From Dryococelus australis (Eukaryota; Arthropoda; Insecta; Phasmatodea; Phasmatidae), in contig CM056993.1 of NCBI GenBank assembly GCA_029891345.1, positions 277,900,016-277,964,015 of the forward strand: DNA of 64,000 nt. The letters are read 5' to 3'. The notes under the pieces are model-generated. The model searched no databases, was not told where the DNA came from, and worked only from the letters and a program-made list of their open reading frames with translations. The translations under genes and the position numbers were made by a program. This document shows, one piece after another, positions 48,160 to 59,779 of this stretch. How positions within the stretch are numbered: the stretch's first letter is position 1; each line of letters opens with the position of its first letter.

Positions 48160-48245
48160 TGTTAACTTTCAAGTGTGGTGGAATATACACACTGTGTTTA
48201 TCACTTACAAGGGCCTCAAAAGTGCTCACTTTACAGAGAACAGCC
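48160..48245. mobile_element. Right-end fragment of the GGCTGTTCACGGTAAA MITE
   Basis: ACACTGTGTTTATCACTTAC and AAAAGTGCTCACTTTACAGA then GAACAGCC followed by TA match the short form at 41880-42109. The left end is not present. Confidence 0.65.
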
Positions 48246-48279
48246 TATAACGTGTGTATACAATAGGTAGCGGATCACG

Positions 48280-48535
48280 TGACCGCTACGTCGCGCATGC
48301 GCAGCAGGGAGCAGCTCGCGCAAGGCTTCCGGGACTCGATCGCAAGGCGCGCGCGCAACTTCCCGGAAGACGACGTCGCAGGAGAGATGTCGCGGGATAG
48401 CAGGTGCGAGTCGCACGCGAGGCTAGCGGCAGTCTGGCGTGCCTCTCTGCGCATACACCTTTCCTACCCTCCTGACCGACATACCCACATACCCGCAAGG
48501 CGCGGCGTCCACGCCACTATACTCCGTCCGCCGTA
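48280..48535. promoter_or_regulatory. CpG-rich island
   Basis: This 250-base block is full of CG dinucleotides (CGCGCATGCGC, GGCGCGCGCGC, GACGACGTCGC) in otherwise AT-rich, CpG-poor surroundings. Overlapping frames of 61-85 codons occur on both strands, as GC-rich sequence often gives. It could be an unmethylated promoter or first exon. No core promoter motif or downstream gene is visible, and the nearest coding relic (Harbinger exon) points towards it from 48.9 kb. Confidence 0.35.
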
Positions 48536-48905
48536 GCCACATAATATTAAACCGTGAACAATGTATATTTAAGAACCGCCTTTTGTTTCGCAGTTTAACA
48601 GGGATAATTAATATCTAAACCTTTATTAAGTCATAAATACATTCATGAACAAACAGAATTTCTATTTTAAATAAAATCCATCTTCTATTTGCTGTTGATT
48701 TTACCATTTCTTACGGTCATTACTAAAATACCTTTTTATTACAGTACATTCAATGTTATCAGCAGCGAATCATACATTGTGTTCAGACACTCATGGCATT
48801 TTCGATCTTCTGCGATATTTATTGAGCCGAATAGAGGCCCCTTTTCCCTTTCCACGCCACACACCTCAAATGCACTCTTTTAGAAGATCGTTCTTTACCT
48901 TACCT

Positions 48906-49343
48906 TAGAGTGACAGCAACACGTTCCGTCGGACACACGGATATTCTAGCACCATGTCGTAATTTTAACTTCGGCTCCAGTTTTCCTATCAGTTCGTCAA
49001 ACGATTGCACCGAAATCCGAAAATAGTTACGAAACTTGTTTGCTTCGTCCCTAAGGTCTAAGTACAGTGTCACAAACGAACCTTTGAGATTTCTTTGTGC
49101 AACTAGCGGATGCACCCAATACCGCCGTAATTTTAATCTCCGCTTTCTGGAGGCACACAAATACGTGGCCATTATTGATGTGACACTGACCATGTCTCGG
49201 GACTTGACAAGTGTAGTCCGCATACATGTGAAAGAACGCCATAGATTGTCCGCCCTCCACGCGCGGGTAGCGGAGGGCGGGCAATCCGCGTCCATGTGTA
49301 ACGGCTCTAAAGATGAGGTAGACCTCTTATACGTCTTCTGCAC
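48906..49343 (-). pseudogene. Harbinger (PIF) transposase first-exon fragment
   Basis: The minus-strand frame holds MATYLCASRKRRLKLRRYWV followed by HPL, FRNYFRISVQSFDELIGKLE and PTERVAVTLR, which is the N-terminal region of HARBI1/ALP1-like transposases (the consensus has RRYWVHP and YFRMS...FDELL). The frame ends at a consensus donor CTAAG|GTAAGG (48906/48905). The DDE catalytic exon that should follow is not recognisable at lower coordinates. Initiation at the MATYLC methionine (about 49170) is more likely than at the first Met of the frame, because the upstream residues show no similarity. It may be a fragment of a transposon, or an exon of a domesticated gene with the rest lost. Confidence 0.7.
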
Positions 49344-49344
49344 A

Positions 49345-49890
49345 TGTATAGTCTATTCACGGTTTCTTCGTCCGTTTTTAATCAAACCTTTGAAAAATCT
49401 CCTCATGTGCTTGGTTGTGTCCAACATATGCCATGTATCCCATGCGTTTTATATTTGTGTTAACATAAAAGTTACTTTTTTTTTCTGTTAAATTGAAATG
49501 TTATTCATATTTTATCTATACAATATATTGCTTTATTTATAAATAATTTAAATTAAAACAGTGAGAAAACATGTGTGTTGATAGCACCTACTAAGAAATA
49601 GTTCTTATACAAAATACTGTTACAACAGAGTGAGCGCGAATCCAGTGCGTTGTCCCTCTGGTGTAATCATCCATACTTAGTTAAGCTTAGTTTGCACGAG
49701 GCGGAAGAATATCTTGGAAGTAGAACTTTAGCAGGGCTTCAGAAAAGGCCGAAGATACCGTGAATCAACTATACCCAACATTCACCTACCCCAAACCCAC
49801 ACAACTGTCAAAGTCACATGGTCAACAGTGATGAACGTGTTTGTTTACATCTTAATTTTCAAATGACAAGCACTATTATATGAATAAAAT
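49345..49890. other. Non-coding stretch upstream of the Harbinger exon
   Basis: AT-rich with no recognised gene. GTCTACCTCATCTTTAG occurs inverted at about 49307-49326 and directly at about 50506-50522, a possible but unconfirmed terminal repeat pair. Confidence 0.35.
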
Positions 49891-49897
49891 ACGTTTA

Positions 49898-50314
49898 TGG
49901 GCTATTCACGGTAAAATGAGCACTTTTGAAATCTGCTTAGGATCTACTTGTATTCACGTCGTGTATTCTTCCGCCTTCTGAAAGAATAACATTGTTATGG
50001 GCCTCATCACTTTATTCATCCGTCGGTCAAGCGAACCTGTGAAATTATTAGAAAAATAAATATTTTAAAATCTGCTCATTTTTACACTTCGGTGGATTGA
50101 AGAAATCAGAAAGCGAAAGAAATCATTTAAATGACCAGAAATGGTTACCTAACACTTTTTATTCGACGTTAAGATACCGAACTATTTCCCATCCTTCGAT
50201 ACCAACTTTACTGGGCGCGTGTCAGTCAGGGCATCCTTGAAATATATGCAGGTAGGGCCAGTGACTTTTTTCTAAGGTTGATTTCAAAAGTGTCACTTTA
50301 TCGTGAACAGCCTT
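49898..50314. mobile_element. Full-length MITE of the GGCTGTTCACGGTAAA family
   Basis: The left end is TGGGCTATTCACGGTAAAATG and the right end, read inward, is AAGGCTGTTCACGATAAAGTG, with TA flanks. The interior is collinear with 58117-58536 and 31706-32066. No coding capacity. Confidence 0.85.
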
Positions 50315-50319
50315 TAGCA

Positions 50320-52500
50320 ATTTGCATTTAATCAAACTGCATTATGAATTTCTTAGATGAAGTATAAAAACATCTCAAAACATTTGTTTACAAATCAATT
50401 TTCTAACCTAACATTCAAACCAGGCCGTTTATGCTAGACGCGTTGGCAGAAAAGCGGTTCAGTGTTGGGACTCGGAGATTGGTTGTGCGCTGCCAGCGAG
50501 ATTAGTCTACCTCATCTTTAGTCTATGACTACATAGGCCCTGTCGAGCCGCATATTTTCTCAGGCCACAGCCGCGTTACCAACACCACAAATTCAATGTT
50601 ATAATACAGTGTTTAAAAACTATAAACCTAGAAACAACAAAAATACCTTTGTTCAGTTTATAACTGCTATGTGGCAAGAAATATAATTGCACTTTTAATG
50701 CATAGCAAACTAACACAATGACAATGTTGCAACTTCACTCGATAGCTGCACAGTTTCTGTCTTGTTTCACTTGATACTTCGTGACTTGCATGTTGTTATG
50801 TTTACCGAGACGACATCATTGATTTTCGATTTGCTTAGTTAGAAAGCGTTTACAATACAAAGGCGTTGGAAAAAAAACGAGGATGCGCTAGTTTTCTATG
50901 TGTAATGGTAGAAAGTCTTAAAGTAAACCACCGAAATAATGTTTATCAATTCCCAACTGGATAAACAGTAGGAAAAATCTTAAAACAAAAGTCGTTACCT
51001 AGACAACGTGGGTTCCCAAGATTGTCATATCATCCTACTGATGTGTTTTAACCAATGTTGTTATTTTGGCAATATAACTGAGACCTGTTTAATTTTGTAG
51101 ATTAAAACATGATCTGGACGTGATATATGACAGTGTCGCCCCTCTACTCCACTTGCTCTGTGGTCTCGACGACAGCCGGCAGATTTAAGGGGGTAAAGGT
51201 CGGGGCTAAGGGTGCTTGGTCTCCTCCCTCCCTTGGAGTTTGATTTTACACTTGGTAAAATGCGATTATTCTGGAAACCAACTACATTGGTAATACACAT
51301 ACTTAGTAAAGTGACAAGAAATTATCAAACGGAATACATATACATACTAGTGCGGCAATACATAGCATTGGTAGAGTAGTAGGAGATTTAAATAAATATT
51401 TAGACAGCCTATCTAGCAAGTGCTGACATTTGTATGTAGCGTTATAACGTAACGCTTGCTGCGACTGAATATAATATGACACAATATTCATATTACAAGA
51501 ATGACAAAAATATGATTACTTTTAAACGTAATGATATAATGGCATATAGAACCTTCAATGTTACTGTAACTGCCAATAACAGGAATCCTGTTATTCAGAT
51601 TACTCCTCGTGTAGTATTATTTGGTAAAAGAAATGTTAGAATGAAGAGGTTGTAGGATATATGTGTTTGCAAGATCCCAGCTAGCTTGAAGCCCTTGCGA
51701 GTTGGTGCTGTATTGCAGTTAACCGTTGTGACTTAGAAATGCCTGTTGATGATCTAATGATATATAAAACATGCTGTGTTTATTTATTCCAGGAGTAACA
51801 GTAACCCATGGAGTAAGTTCGTTTATTATGTAACAAGATTTGGAAAAAAAAAAATACTATACAATATTCGGAAAATGATTTTATGAGGTACTCTAAATTA
51901 TTTCGAAAGGTTATTTTTATGGGCAATGGATTTGAGCCACAATAGTTACATTATATACTGTTGTTCTGTAATAAAGTTTATTGGAGGAATCAGCACTGGG
52001 CAGCGTTCCTTTCGTTGTTGTCAGCAACTGAAATTACTGATGAGTGCCCTTCCTTTACTGATGCTGATGAGTCGCTGAAGACAGGTGTTTTGGCGTCTAG
52101 GTTTGAGGGTACACTTCGTGTCGAGACCACGTTCTGACCAGAGTCGAAACGGGAAAAGGGGGGAGGGGGGGGGGGAATTTAAGTTCAGAATATCATTTTC
52201 GACCAGAACTAAAATATCTGTATTGAAAGCTGCCGAGCTATGCTTGTGTGTTTTATAATTCAGCTTCCCACCCACGGCAGAGTTGCTTTGCACCCCAAAA
52301 CAGAGTAGTATTCCCATCTACCTCTCCATAACTGAGAGGTCTCGAGGTCGTAGTAACCGCTTGAACTGATCCTAGGAATACGTATATCGGCGCTTAGTGT
52401 GTGCCAATTAAATCACCCATTCTGTTTCGTTACACGGAAGAAAGTCACAGCACACATTACTGAATGAAATTGACTAAAGCCGAAAAAGATTTGGTTAAAT
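50320..52500. other. Non-coding stretch, nothing recognised
   Basis: Short chance frames only. A GC-richer patch at about 51130-51240 and a G run at 52157-52176 are the only compositional features. Confidence 0.4.
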
Positions 52501-52519
52501 AGTGATTACAGTGGATTAT

Positions 52520-52736
52520 AGTGGAGAGCTGGTGAGAGTGAAGAGAGGTGAGTATGAAGCAGTGCCAGAATTGAAGGTGGGGGGAAACGGGAAATCCCCG
52601 AGAAAATCTGCCGACCAGCGGCATCGTCCGGCACGATTCTCACAAGCGAAAATCCGGGAGCGGCCACACCGGAAATAGAACCTGGTTTGCCTAGGTGGGT
52701 GGTAAGTAGTCTATCCTCCACACGACCGTGACCCCA
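52520..52736 (-). mobile_element. tRNA-headed SINE copy
   Basis: On the minus strand: GGGGTCACGGTCGTGTGGAG (A-box region degenerate), AACCAGGTTCTATTTCCGG (B-box region), then the body CCCGGATTTTCGCTTGTGAG...CGATGCCGCTGGTCGGC...ATTTCCCGTTTCCCCCC to CACTCTCACCAGCTCTCC. Confidence 0.85.
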
Positions 52737-52849
52737 ATAGTGATAATTTTTTTAATTTGTCAACATTGATATTTTACTTTCTACTTTACACGAACATTAA
52801 CTAAAAGTAGTAATACTAGCTAGGAAATGCAGAATCTGGCACACTTGAT

Positions 52850-53200
52850 ATCATGGCAGGAAGCCGGGAGCCACGGCGGCTATCTTGCATTATGTCATGC
52901 TGAAACTTTCTGCTCTGTCATTCCTTGTCAGCAGTGTCCTCTTGTTTTTCACTCGGAATTTCCCTTTTGTCCTTAAGCCAAACCTCCCGCTCTATCATTC
53001 CACCTTTTATCTTCATGCTCTTGCATTCCGATTTATTTACTTCATGCTCACTCATTCCTTCCTGTCTCTATCCATCCCATCTCGTTCACTCTCACCTGCT
53101 CTATCCCTTGGTTGTCCCATATTCCTTCTGTTCTCCTATTTTCTCTCTTGCCCTCTTGTTTCCCGCCCCTTTCCTCTCTCTCTCTCTCTCTCTTTTGCTT
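52850..53200. repeat. Pyrimidine-rich tract with (TC)n
   Basis: The plus strand is mainly T and C, ending with a (TC)n run at 53173-53193. Motifs CTCTNTCATTCC and TTCATGCTC recur, resembling the spacer of the 18.5-18.8 kb array, and GCTATCTTGCATTATGTCATG at 52880 resembles its core. The 122-codon hydrophobic frame (52885-53253) is a by-product of this composition. Confidence 0.55.
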
Positions 53201-53439
53201 TTTACGGTCCTATATATTTAATTACCGCGCCTGCCGTCAGTTGTTTGTTGTAAGCGGCCAGCTTTGATTCTCGCGTCCACCACCATTGTGTACTAAGTTC
53301 TACCATTCGCAGCTAGGGGCGCTGGTAACAATGCAGCCATCTTGTATGTTGGTCCACTCACCACCTGCAGGGGCGCCTAGCATAAGGAAAACGGTGGTCG
53401 CTAGGAGTGCTGGATTTTTTTTATTTGGTTGTTGTTTCG

Positions 53440-53526
53440 GAGCTCAAAAATTCCGGAGGCGTGCGGGATCATTCCGGCACCCCTTGGGTCGGCAGTCTAG
53501 CGTTTTAACCACAAGACTACTGCGAT
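53440..53526 (-). mobile_element. tRNA-like fragment, probable SINE remnant
   Basis: On the minus strand AGTCTTGTGGTTAAAACGCT resembles an A-box region and GGGGTGCCGGAATGATCCC a decayed B-box arm. The flanking body does not align with the main family. Confidence 0.35.
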
Positions 53527-54099
53527 ATCTAGAAAAGGAGCGTGTTCAATGTCGAATACGTATAGAGACTATAATTATTAACATCCCTGCAATCTGAAAA
53601 AATTTCGGACAGGTCCCGACTTCATATAAAAATCCCCATGGCCTGGGGAATGTTACGAGAAGAAATAAAGTAAATACACGCATCGTCCTACGCACTCTCC
53701 AGATAATAAATTCGTCAACGCGAAAACGAGATGTTTAATAAAGAAAAAAATTTAAAAAACTGCTGGCACTGCGCGCGCAGGTACACATACTTTATATAAA
53801 TGTATAAAAGTTATATATAAAAATTAATACACTATACATTGTATATATTATTTTAACACATCTGTAAACAAAAAACTATTTTTAGGCACTCATTAGTTCT
53901 CGTTATGACATCCCTTGCCTTATTGTTATGCCACTGGTTACGAGGCGCCTCCCAAAGCTCGTTATACTATGACTTGGAGAAGGAATTAGTATCACATCCA
54001 CTTTGAGTTCTGATTGCAATCCAACGCATGCGGACTCGTACACGCAACCAAGAAAAGCATGAGAGTTTGTCAACCCCTAAGTCCTTCCAGCCTGTGAAC

Positions 54100-54348
54100 C
54101 TATGGTTAACAAACACGAACCCACCGAGGCGAACCGGGTTAAATCCCCGGCTGGATCACTCCGGATTTTCGCAAGTGGGAATCGTGCCGGACGACGCCGC
54201 TGGTCGGCGGGTTTTCTCTGGGGTCTCTCGTTTCCACCGCCCATGCATTCTGGCGCCGCTCCATTCTCACCTCATTTAACCCCCATCGACTTTATAAAAA
54301 CCTCGTTATTATGAGCCGTCCAAACCTCTTAGCTCAACTCAACTCAAC
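54100..54348 (+). mobile_element. tRNA-headed SINE copy, complete body
   Basis: This is the only plus-oriented copy with head, body and tail: B-box-like CCGGGTTAAATCCCCGGC (54137), body ACTCCGGATTTTCGCAAGTG, GCCGCTGGTCGGCGGGTTTT, GCATTCTGGCGCCGCTCC, and the tail GAGCCGTCCAAACCTC followed by AACTC repeats (AGCTCAACTCAACTCAAC). Confidence 0.8.
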
Positions 54349-54544
54349 AAGCAAGCATGCAGCATATGACTTATTATATTGGTTTTAATGTACATAAATG
54401 TGCATTTCCTGGTCGTATTATTTATCAAATATAAAATATAACATAAACCTCAAATATTAATAATTGTGTATTACAATAACTATGTCAGTAGTTAGCAGAT
54501 GTGAATGTGAGTAGATATGTGTATATATAACATATATAACAAAG

Positions 54545-54623
54545 AGTGCAACTATGGTAAACTCTGCTTGACCTACTTCCAGTGCAGGCGCATTTTCGCG
54601 ATGCACTCTGCTAATGCATTCGT
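54545..54623. repeat. Dispersed 80-bp repeat, copy 1
   Basis: GTGCAACTATGGTAAACTCT, TTCCAGTGCAGGCGCATTTT and CGCGATGCACTCTGCTAATG are shared almost exactly with 60388-60466. The GTGCA/TGCAC pieces give it partial hairpin character. The family is unknown. Confidence 0.75.
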
Positions 54624-54655
54624 GTGTGTGTGTGTGTATACACACACATACACAT
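54624..54655. repeat. (TG)n/(CA)n microsatellite
   Basis: A GTGTGTGTGTGTGTGTATACACACACATACACA-type stretch forms a small self-complementary microsatellite directly after the dispersed repeat. Confidence 0.8.
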
Positions 54656-54829
54656 CATAGGCTGTAGAGTGATACGATCTCATGTATTGTATAACAGCTC
54701 AGTTTCATCCCGATTCGTCTCCTCGTTCCATTTACTGTGCTAAATTATTCCAAGTGATACGCCTAAAGTATTTCCTCGCATGTAAATCTAATGTAAGTCA
54801 TGAATAAGTAAGAACTGTGTGAGTATTGC

Positions 54830-55040
54830 ACCCTGGGGTCGAGGAACTCCCACCACAGCGACGAGCCTAAGAAACGTGCAGCGTGTAACGGGAAACTGCA
54901 GAGAAAACCTCGTGGCCACCGGCAACGTCCGCTTCGTTCCCAGCGAGAGAAAATTCAAAATATGCGGCCCGGGAACAAAGTCCGAATTGCCGTGGTGGAA
55001 GAGCGGTGGGCTAGTCGCCCGACCTCAGAGTACTTACGTA
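54830..55040 (-). mobile_element. Strongly diverged SINE-like copy
   Basis: The order ACGGGAAACTGCAGAGAAAA, GGCCACCGGCAACGTCCG, AGCGAGAGAAAATTC and GCCGTGGTGGAAGAGCGGTG corresponds to the inverted SINE body and tRNA-like head of the main family, but with many differences. It may be a separate subfamily. Confidence 0.4.
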
Positions 55041-55344
55041 TGCAGAGGTGAAGCTGCCTTTCATACGCGAACTCCAGTTGCACACTCCAGCAAAATGGCG
55101 CCTCTGGTCAGTAACGTATTGGGACTTAATTGGTCAATCAGTGGTTTGTAACATACTTGCCAGCCAGCAGCATAACCTACTTGGGCATTTTCACAACTTT
55201 CAGTAGCCAATCAAACACAATGGTTTGTTCCCAGAGCCTCTAGCAGCCAATCAGGGACTCTGTATGCAGGGGAAATGATTCGTTTGAAACAACAAAATAC
55301 TGTGTTGGTTAGAGTTAGTTAGAGAGATTTGGGCGGTTCTTAAC

Positions 55345-55583
55345 AACGAGGTCTTGAACGAGGTCCTGGGAGCCGATGAGGGTGAAGTGAGGTGAGTATG
55401 GAGCAGCGCCTGAATGCGTGGGCGGGGGAAACGGGAGATTACCGAGATAGCCCGCCGACCAGCGCCATCGTCCGGCACGATTCCCACATGCGAAAATCCT
55501 TGGAGCGACCCCACCGGGAATTGATACCCGGTGCCCCTAGGCGGGAGGTTAATAGTCTAACCACTACACAACCGCGGCCCCTT
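55345..55583 (-). mobile_element. tRNA-headed SINE copy
   Basis: The minus strand starts GGGGCCGCGGTTGTGTAGTG (A-box region), then CCGGGTATCAATTCCCGG (B-box region), then body and tail ending in GGCTCCCAGGACCTCG. One of the better preserved copies. Confidence 0.85.
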
Positions 55584-55599
55584 ACTTCTTTTTCAGAGG

Positions 55600-57790
55600 T
55601 AGGAGAAAAGTACGATTATCCGTCTGCAGTTAAATCGTTGGGATTTTCAGCGCGTGTAATGAAGTCCCACTGTAAGAGATGTACTCTGCATAACACAGCG
55701 CAACGATGGAAACGCTACAAGCCAGTTCAGCGGTCTTGCGCGTAGGGACGATGATGAGCTAGGCGGGCATATTAGTGTCGCCTGTATCACTCTCTCGCTT
55801 CTAAACCTTGAAAGCGCAAAACAGCTGTAGGAACATAGGAGCCTCACGGGCTCCGCCCTGACTGGCGTATAAAGTGCGTTCCAAATGTTTGGTAAAAAAA
55901 CACGTGATCAAAAAAATATTAAATTATCTGTAGTGGCGCCTGAAAACGACAAGCATTTGCCCAATAAAAGTTTCGTGCCCAGAAGCAAGTTTCAAGTTCC
56001 CATTTCAATTCCAACGATTATTTTTATGCACGTGAAAATGGCTAAAACGGGTGTTATCAGTTGCAGCTGCTATATTTCCTACACTGAATTTTGAGAGTTG
56101 TCTTCAGACACGTGACATGCCTTTACCTTCATTAACGAAGCAGAAGAGAATTAGGCTCACCGCACTTTCGGGCGAGTAGTCAACGGAGAGACTGAGCGCT
56201 AGTTGAACGCTTTGCCCTCAGAGGCGACGAAGCAAGATGTGATGAGTAAGCAAGAAATGGCCCTAAAGCTTCGACTAACAAAGCTGCAGTCCACAAAACT
56301 CTTTAGTTAGCCTCACTAAACCAGTACTGCTGCGACTAACGAACACATTATTGCCTTGCAACACACTGAATTTTTTAATGTTCACGGAATCTCGTCAAAG
56401 TATTCGTGAAAAGCGGATGATATAAGTAGATAAGGGATAAACAGACTTACACACGATGTTGAAAAAAAGAAAATGTTTCGTAATTTGTGGAGAAATGGAA
56501 AAAAAAAATTGACATTTTATTGTTGCTTATAATTAGCGAAGTCGATCAGTTACAATCCACTGAATAATCAGGCTGCAAATATCACTTTTATTCAGACGAC
56601 GCAGGAAATCACGCAAGAATTATAACTACTGGAAACGCCAGAGGATTTAGGTTTATGGGAGTTCATTTCTTCAGCGTGGGTGTTCCGCGACTTTCGCCAA
56701 CGAAATGCCGCAAAGGCACGCGAAGTTAATTCGGAGCTGGAAGTTGGGAAAAGCCCTGCGGAGGGTTTGCGAACGTGTGGTTGGTGTGGATGAAACGTGT
56801 TTGAAAGGGGAGTAATTAACTCCACCGTATTGCTGGCACGGCTCCTTTGTTCCTCCATGAAAGCATTCAGTTCGCCTAGGGATAGCGCTCGACTAAGCGC
56901 CGGATCCACAGCGGGATGTAATTACAACTGAAATATTGCACTACTGTGAAACACGGCAAACATAGATCAAAGACAAGGGATTTTAATTTAATACGTATCG
57001 TTTAACATGGTGATATAAGATTCGAGGTTCATATAATACCTCATTCTCAATTAACACTCAGAATAAACAATCAGTCTCTTAGAAATGAAAGAACAAGGGG
57101 GATGATACACTAGTTGTGAATAAAAATTGCTGCACCTAGAGCGAATTATTCAAAAAATCCGAATTCATAGATAATAATGCAACATGACGGGTAATACAGG
57201 TAACAATTTCCGTTTAACTGTGATTATCCATGTCTAACAGCCACCAGGGAAAAGCAACACTGCTAAAATCCTTGCAACATTAGCGTTCGTTGGACAAAGT
57301 TGTGTGCAGTATAATCATTGTGCGTGTGGAGTGAATGTCCATTAGTAATTAGCATGCCTCGTCCCGTATTCGATACACAACTGCAGAGCTTAAGAGAAAG
57401 TGAATCGTTGAACTACGGGCGGCGGGTGGCCGTTCCGTCGAATTGCTCACCCTCTGGACTATTGTGGCGGTGTTGATAGGTACGACTTAACTGTTCAGTA
57501 CGATTGTGGACACATCGCACATGAACGATACTTATGAACGGCACTGTACACAGGCTCCAAGGCGGAGCAGACCTGAAGGGTTTCCCGTCGCTCTGAGAAG
57601 GGCCGATGCATTGAGCGGCAGCTTTGCTCCTGCGTTGACCTGGATAGTGAGCAAGGGTACTATAGGGGCAAAAACCCTAAGGATGGTGCACCCTGGCCGG
57701 ACCAAGGTCACCAAGGTGCTCTGAGTGTGAGGTTCACAAGAGTGTTGGCAGGTTGTGTCACACTTACGGATTCGGATGTGAGTGAGTGAA
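55600..57790. other. Non-coding stretch, nothing recognised
   Basis: Frames of 60-105 codons occur (for example 56592-56909 minus, 57506-57724 plus), none with a recognised domain. GC-richer patches at about 55640-55860 and 56640-56930 could hide unannotated exons, but I see no splice-bounded homology. Confidence 0.35.
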
Positions 57791-57799
57791 GAAATTTGG

Positions 57800-58035
57800 G
57801 AGGCTCTGAACATCAAGGTCTTGAGAGCCAATTAGGGTGAAACGAGATGAGTATGGGGAACGCCGGAATGGAAGGGCGGGGGAAACGGGAGATCCCCAAG
57901 GAAACCCGCCGACCAGCGGCATCGTCCGGCACGATTCCCACATGCGAAAATCCGGGAGCGACCCCGTTGGAAATCAAACACGGTTTGCCTAGGTGGGAGG
58001 CAAGTAATCTAACCACTACACCACCGTGGACCCAC
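57800..58035 (-). mobile_element. tRNA-headed SINE copy
   Basis: The minus strand begins GGGTCCACGGTGGTGTAGTG then GTTAGATTACTTGCC (A-box and D-arm), and continues with the family body to GGCTCTCAAGACCTTGATG. The B-box region is decayed (CCGTGTTTGATTTCC). Confidence 0.85.
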
Positions 58036-58116
58036 AATAAGCTCATATAATGCAAAGGTAATTTTGTCATGGTCTCGGCAACAAAAGCGGTATATCATTA
58101 GATATTACCTTCTATA

Positions 58117-58536
58117 GGCTGTTAACGGTAAAATGAGCACTTTTGAAAGCCCTGCTTAAGACCTACTTGTATACACGCTGTGTGTTGTTCCGCCTTATAT
58201 AAAATCAACATTGCCATCGGCCCCATCACTTCATTCATGTGTCGGTCAAGTGAAACTTTGGAATTATTAGAAAAGTAAATATTGAACATATCTGCTAATT
58301 TTTACACTTCATTGTATTAAAAAATAGAGAAACCGAGAGAAATAATTTCAGTTACCAAAAATGGTTATCTAACACTTTTTGTTCGTCGTTAATATACGGA
58401 ATTATTTTCGCCTCCATCGTTACCAACTTTGCTGGACACATGTACTCATTGTTCCCGTTAAAATATATGCAGGCAAGGGCAGTGGCTTTTTTCTAAGGTT
58501 GATCTCAAAAGTGCTCACTTTATCGTGAACAGCCTT
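58117..58536. mobile_element. Full-length MITE of the GGCTGTTCACGGTAAA family
   Basis: The left end is GGCTGTTAACGGTAAAATGA and the right end TCACTTTATCGTGAACAGCC. It is collinear with 49898-50314 over about 420 bases with roughly uniform divergence. TA precedes the left end. Confidence 0.85.
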
Positions 58537-58539
58537 TAA

Positions 58540-59665
58540 GTGAATAGAAGTGCACTCGCTTCAGTTTGAAACGTGTACTCCGGAATCAGTCTTAATTGAT
58601 GCTTTCGTCACAAACTTGAGTTACAAGGGCAATTATGGAGATTACAATGAAATCTTCCTTACGCCTGATTTCTGGGAAAGCGTTGCAAACAAGAGCGATT
58701 GCATATTTATTAAAATGCACATATTAGTTCTAACTTGTTATGTCTGTTATTGCTAGAACCTGGAAGAGCATTTGAGTATATTGCGTCATTATTGGCAGTT
58801 GCACAATACGCCTGAAACACTACAATTCCCTCAAATTCTTACTATTCTCGTTATCATTCTCACTATATCTCTCTGTATAAAAATTAATCAATATTGAAGG
58901 TCATTATTAAGTAAGATAAAAGCTCGCTCGTTGCTAAGCAGAAAACAAGATTTTAAAAAATAGAATATTAACCTAGAATATAGCCTGCGAATAATTAAAA
59001 TCCGACTGAGACGTTAAAATATAATGACATTTGCGTGATAATGACTAACACAAACGAACTTAATAACACTTTTTAAGAGATAATTTTAAATATGATGGAT
59101 TGACTTAAAAATTTTCAAGGCCTAACGAAATATTAAATTAGCAAATTTTCAGAACTTATAGTAAATCCAGTTTTTAATATTACTCAATTATACAAAGTTC
59201 TTGTAAATTGATTAAATAAAAAAATGTATTTTCGGATCAACAGCCATAATCAGAAACGTGTCCTGTAAATAAATTCGGCTAAACTATAATTTATCTCATA
59301 ATTATTCCTGGTAACAGATTCGTGGTAATTTTTTAGCATCACGCGAAATAAACCTTTAATTTTTGTTTTCACAGTCTTCACCTTTTAAGGCGTTTGTAAC
59401 ATTAATATTTGATGCTTGGGATACGTAACACCTAGAAGACTTTATGGTATGTTCCAAGATTTTGGCAAAACAAATTTAATGGATAACGCAAATGAACAAA
59501 CATTTGCAATTATACCAAGGCGTAATAACGACTTCAAATGAGATTACAAGAGCTCCATTATCTTTACAAAATGACGCGTTTCCGTTCTCGATTATGCAGT
59601 GGAATCGTAAAGCGTGGCTATTTAGTTAAACAAATAACACAGCTCTACGACTGCTGTCTCACGCT
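58540..59665. other. AT-rich non-coding stretch
   Basis: No gene or repeat recognised. Confidence 0.4.
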
Positions 59666-59670
59666 GAAAC

Positions 59671-59776
59671 GTACAGGATGAGTCCTTTAAAAGAGACCCC
59701 GTGGGACAGAACTTCCTCATTCCCTCGTTCCTTTACACACATGTCCCACGGGGCCTCTTAAAGACTCGCCCAGTAC
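59671..59776. mobile_element. 106-bp hairpin MITE
   Basis: GTACAGGATGAGTCCTTTAA...GACCCCGTGGGACA pairs with TGTCCCACGGGGCC...TTAAAGACTCGCCCAGTAC. AAC stands on both sides (59668-59670 and 59777-59779), a possible 3-bp target duplication. Non-coding. Confidence 0.65.
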
Positions 59777-59779
59777 AAC

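Noticed and set aside
49304..50525. GTCTACCTCATCTTTAG inverted pair as Harbinger terminal repeats
   Set aside because: Only about 17 bases match, the left copy lies within the exon-bearing frame, and flanking target duplications are not evident.
52885..53253. 122-codon hydrophobic frame suggestive of a membrane protein
   Set aside because: It is a by-product of a pyrimidine-rich tract with a (TC)n run, giving Leu/Ser/Phe/Pro in two frames at once.
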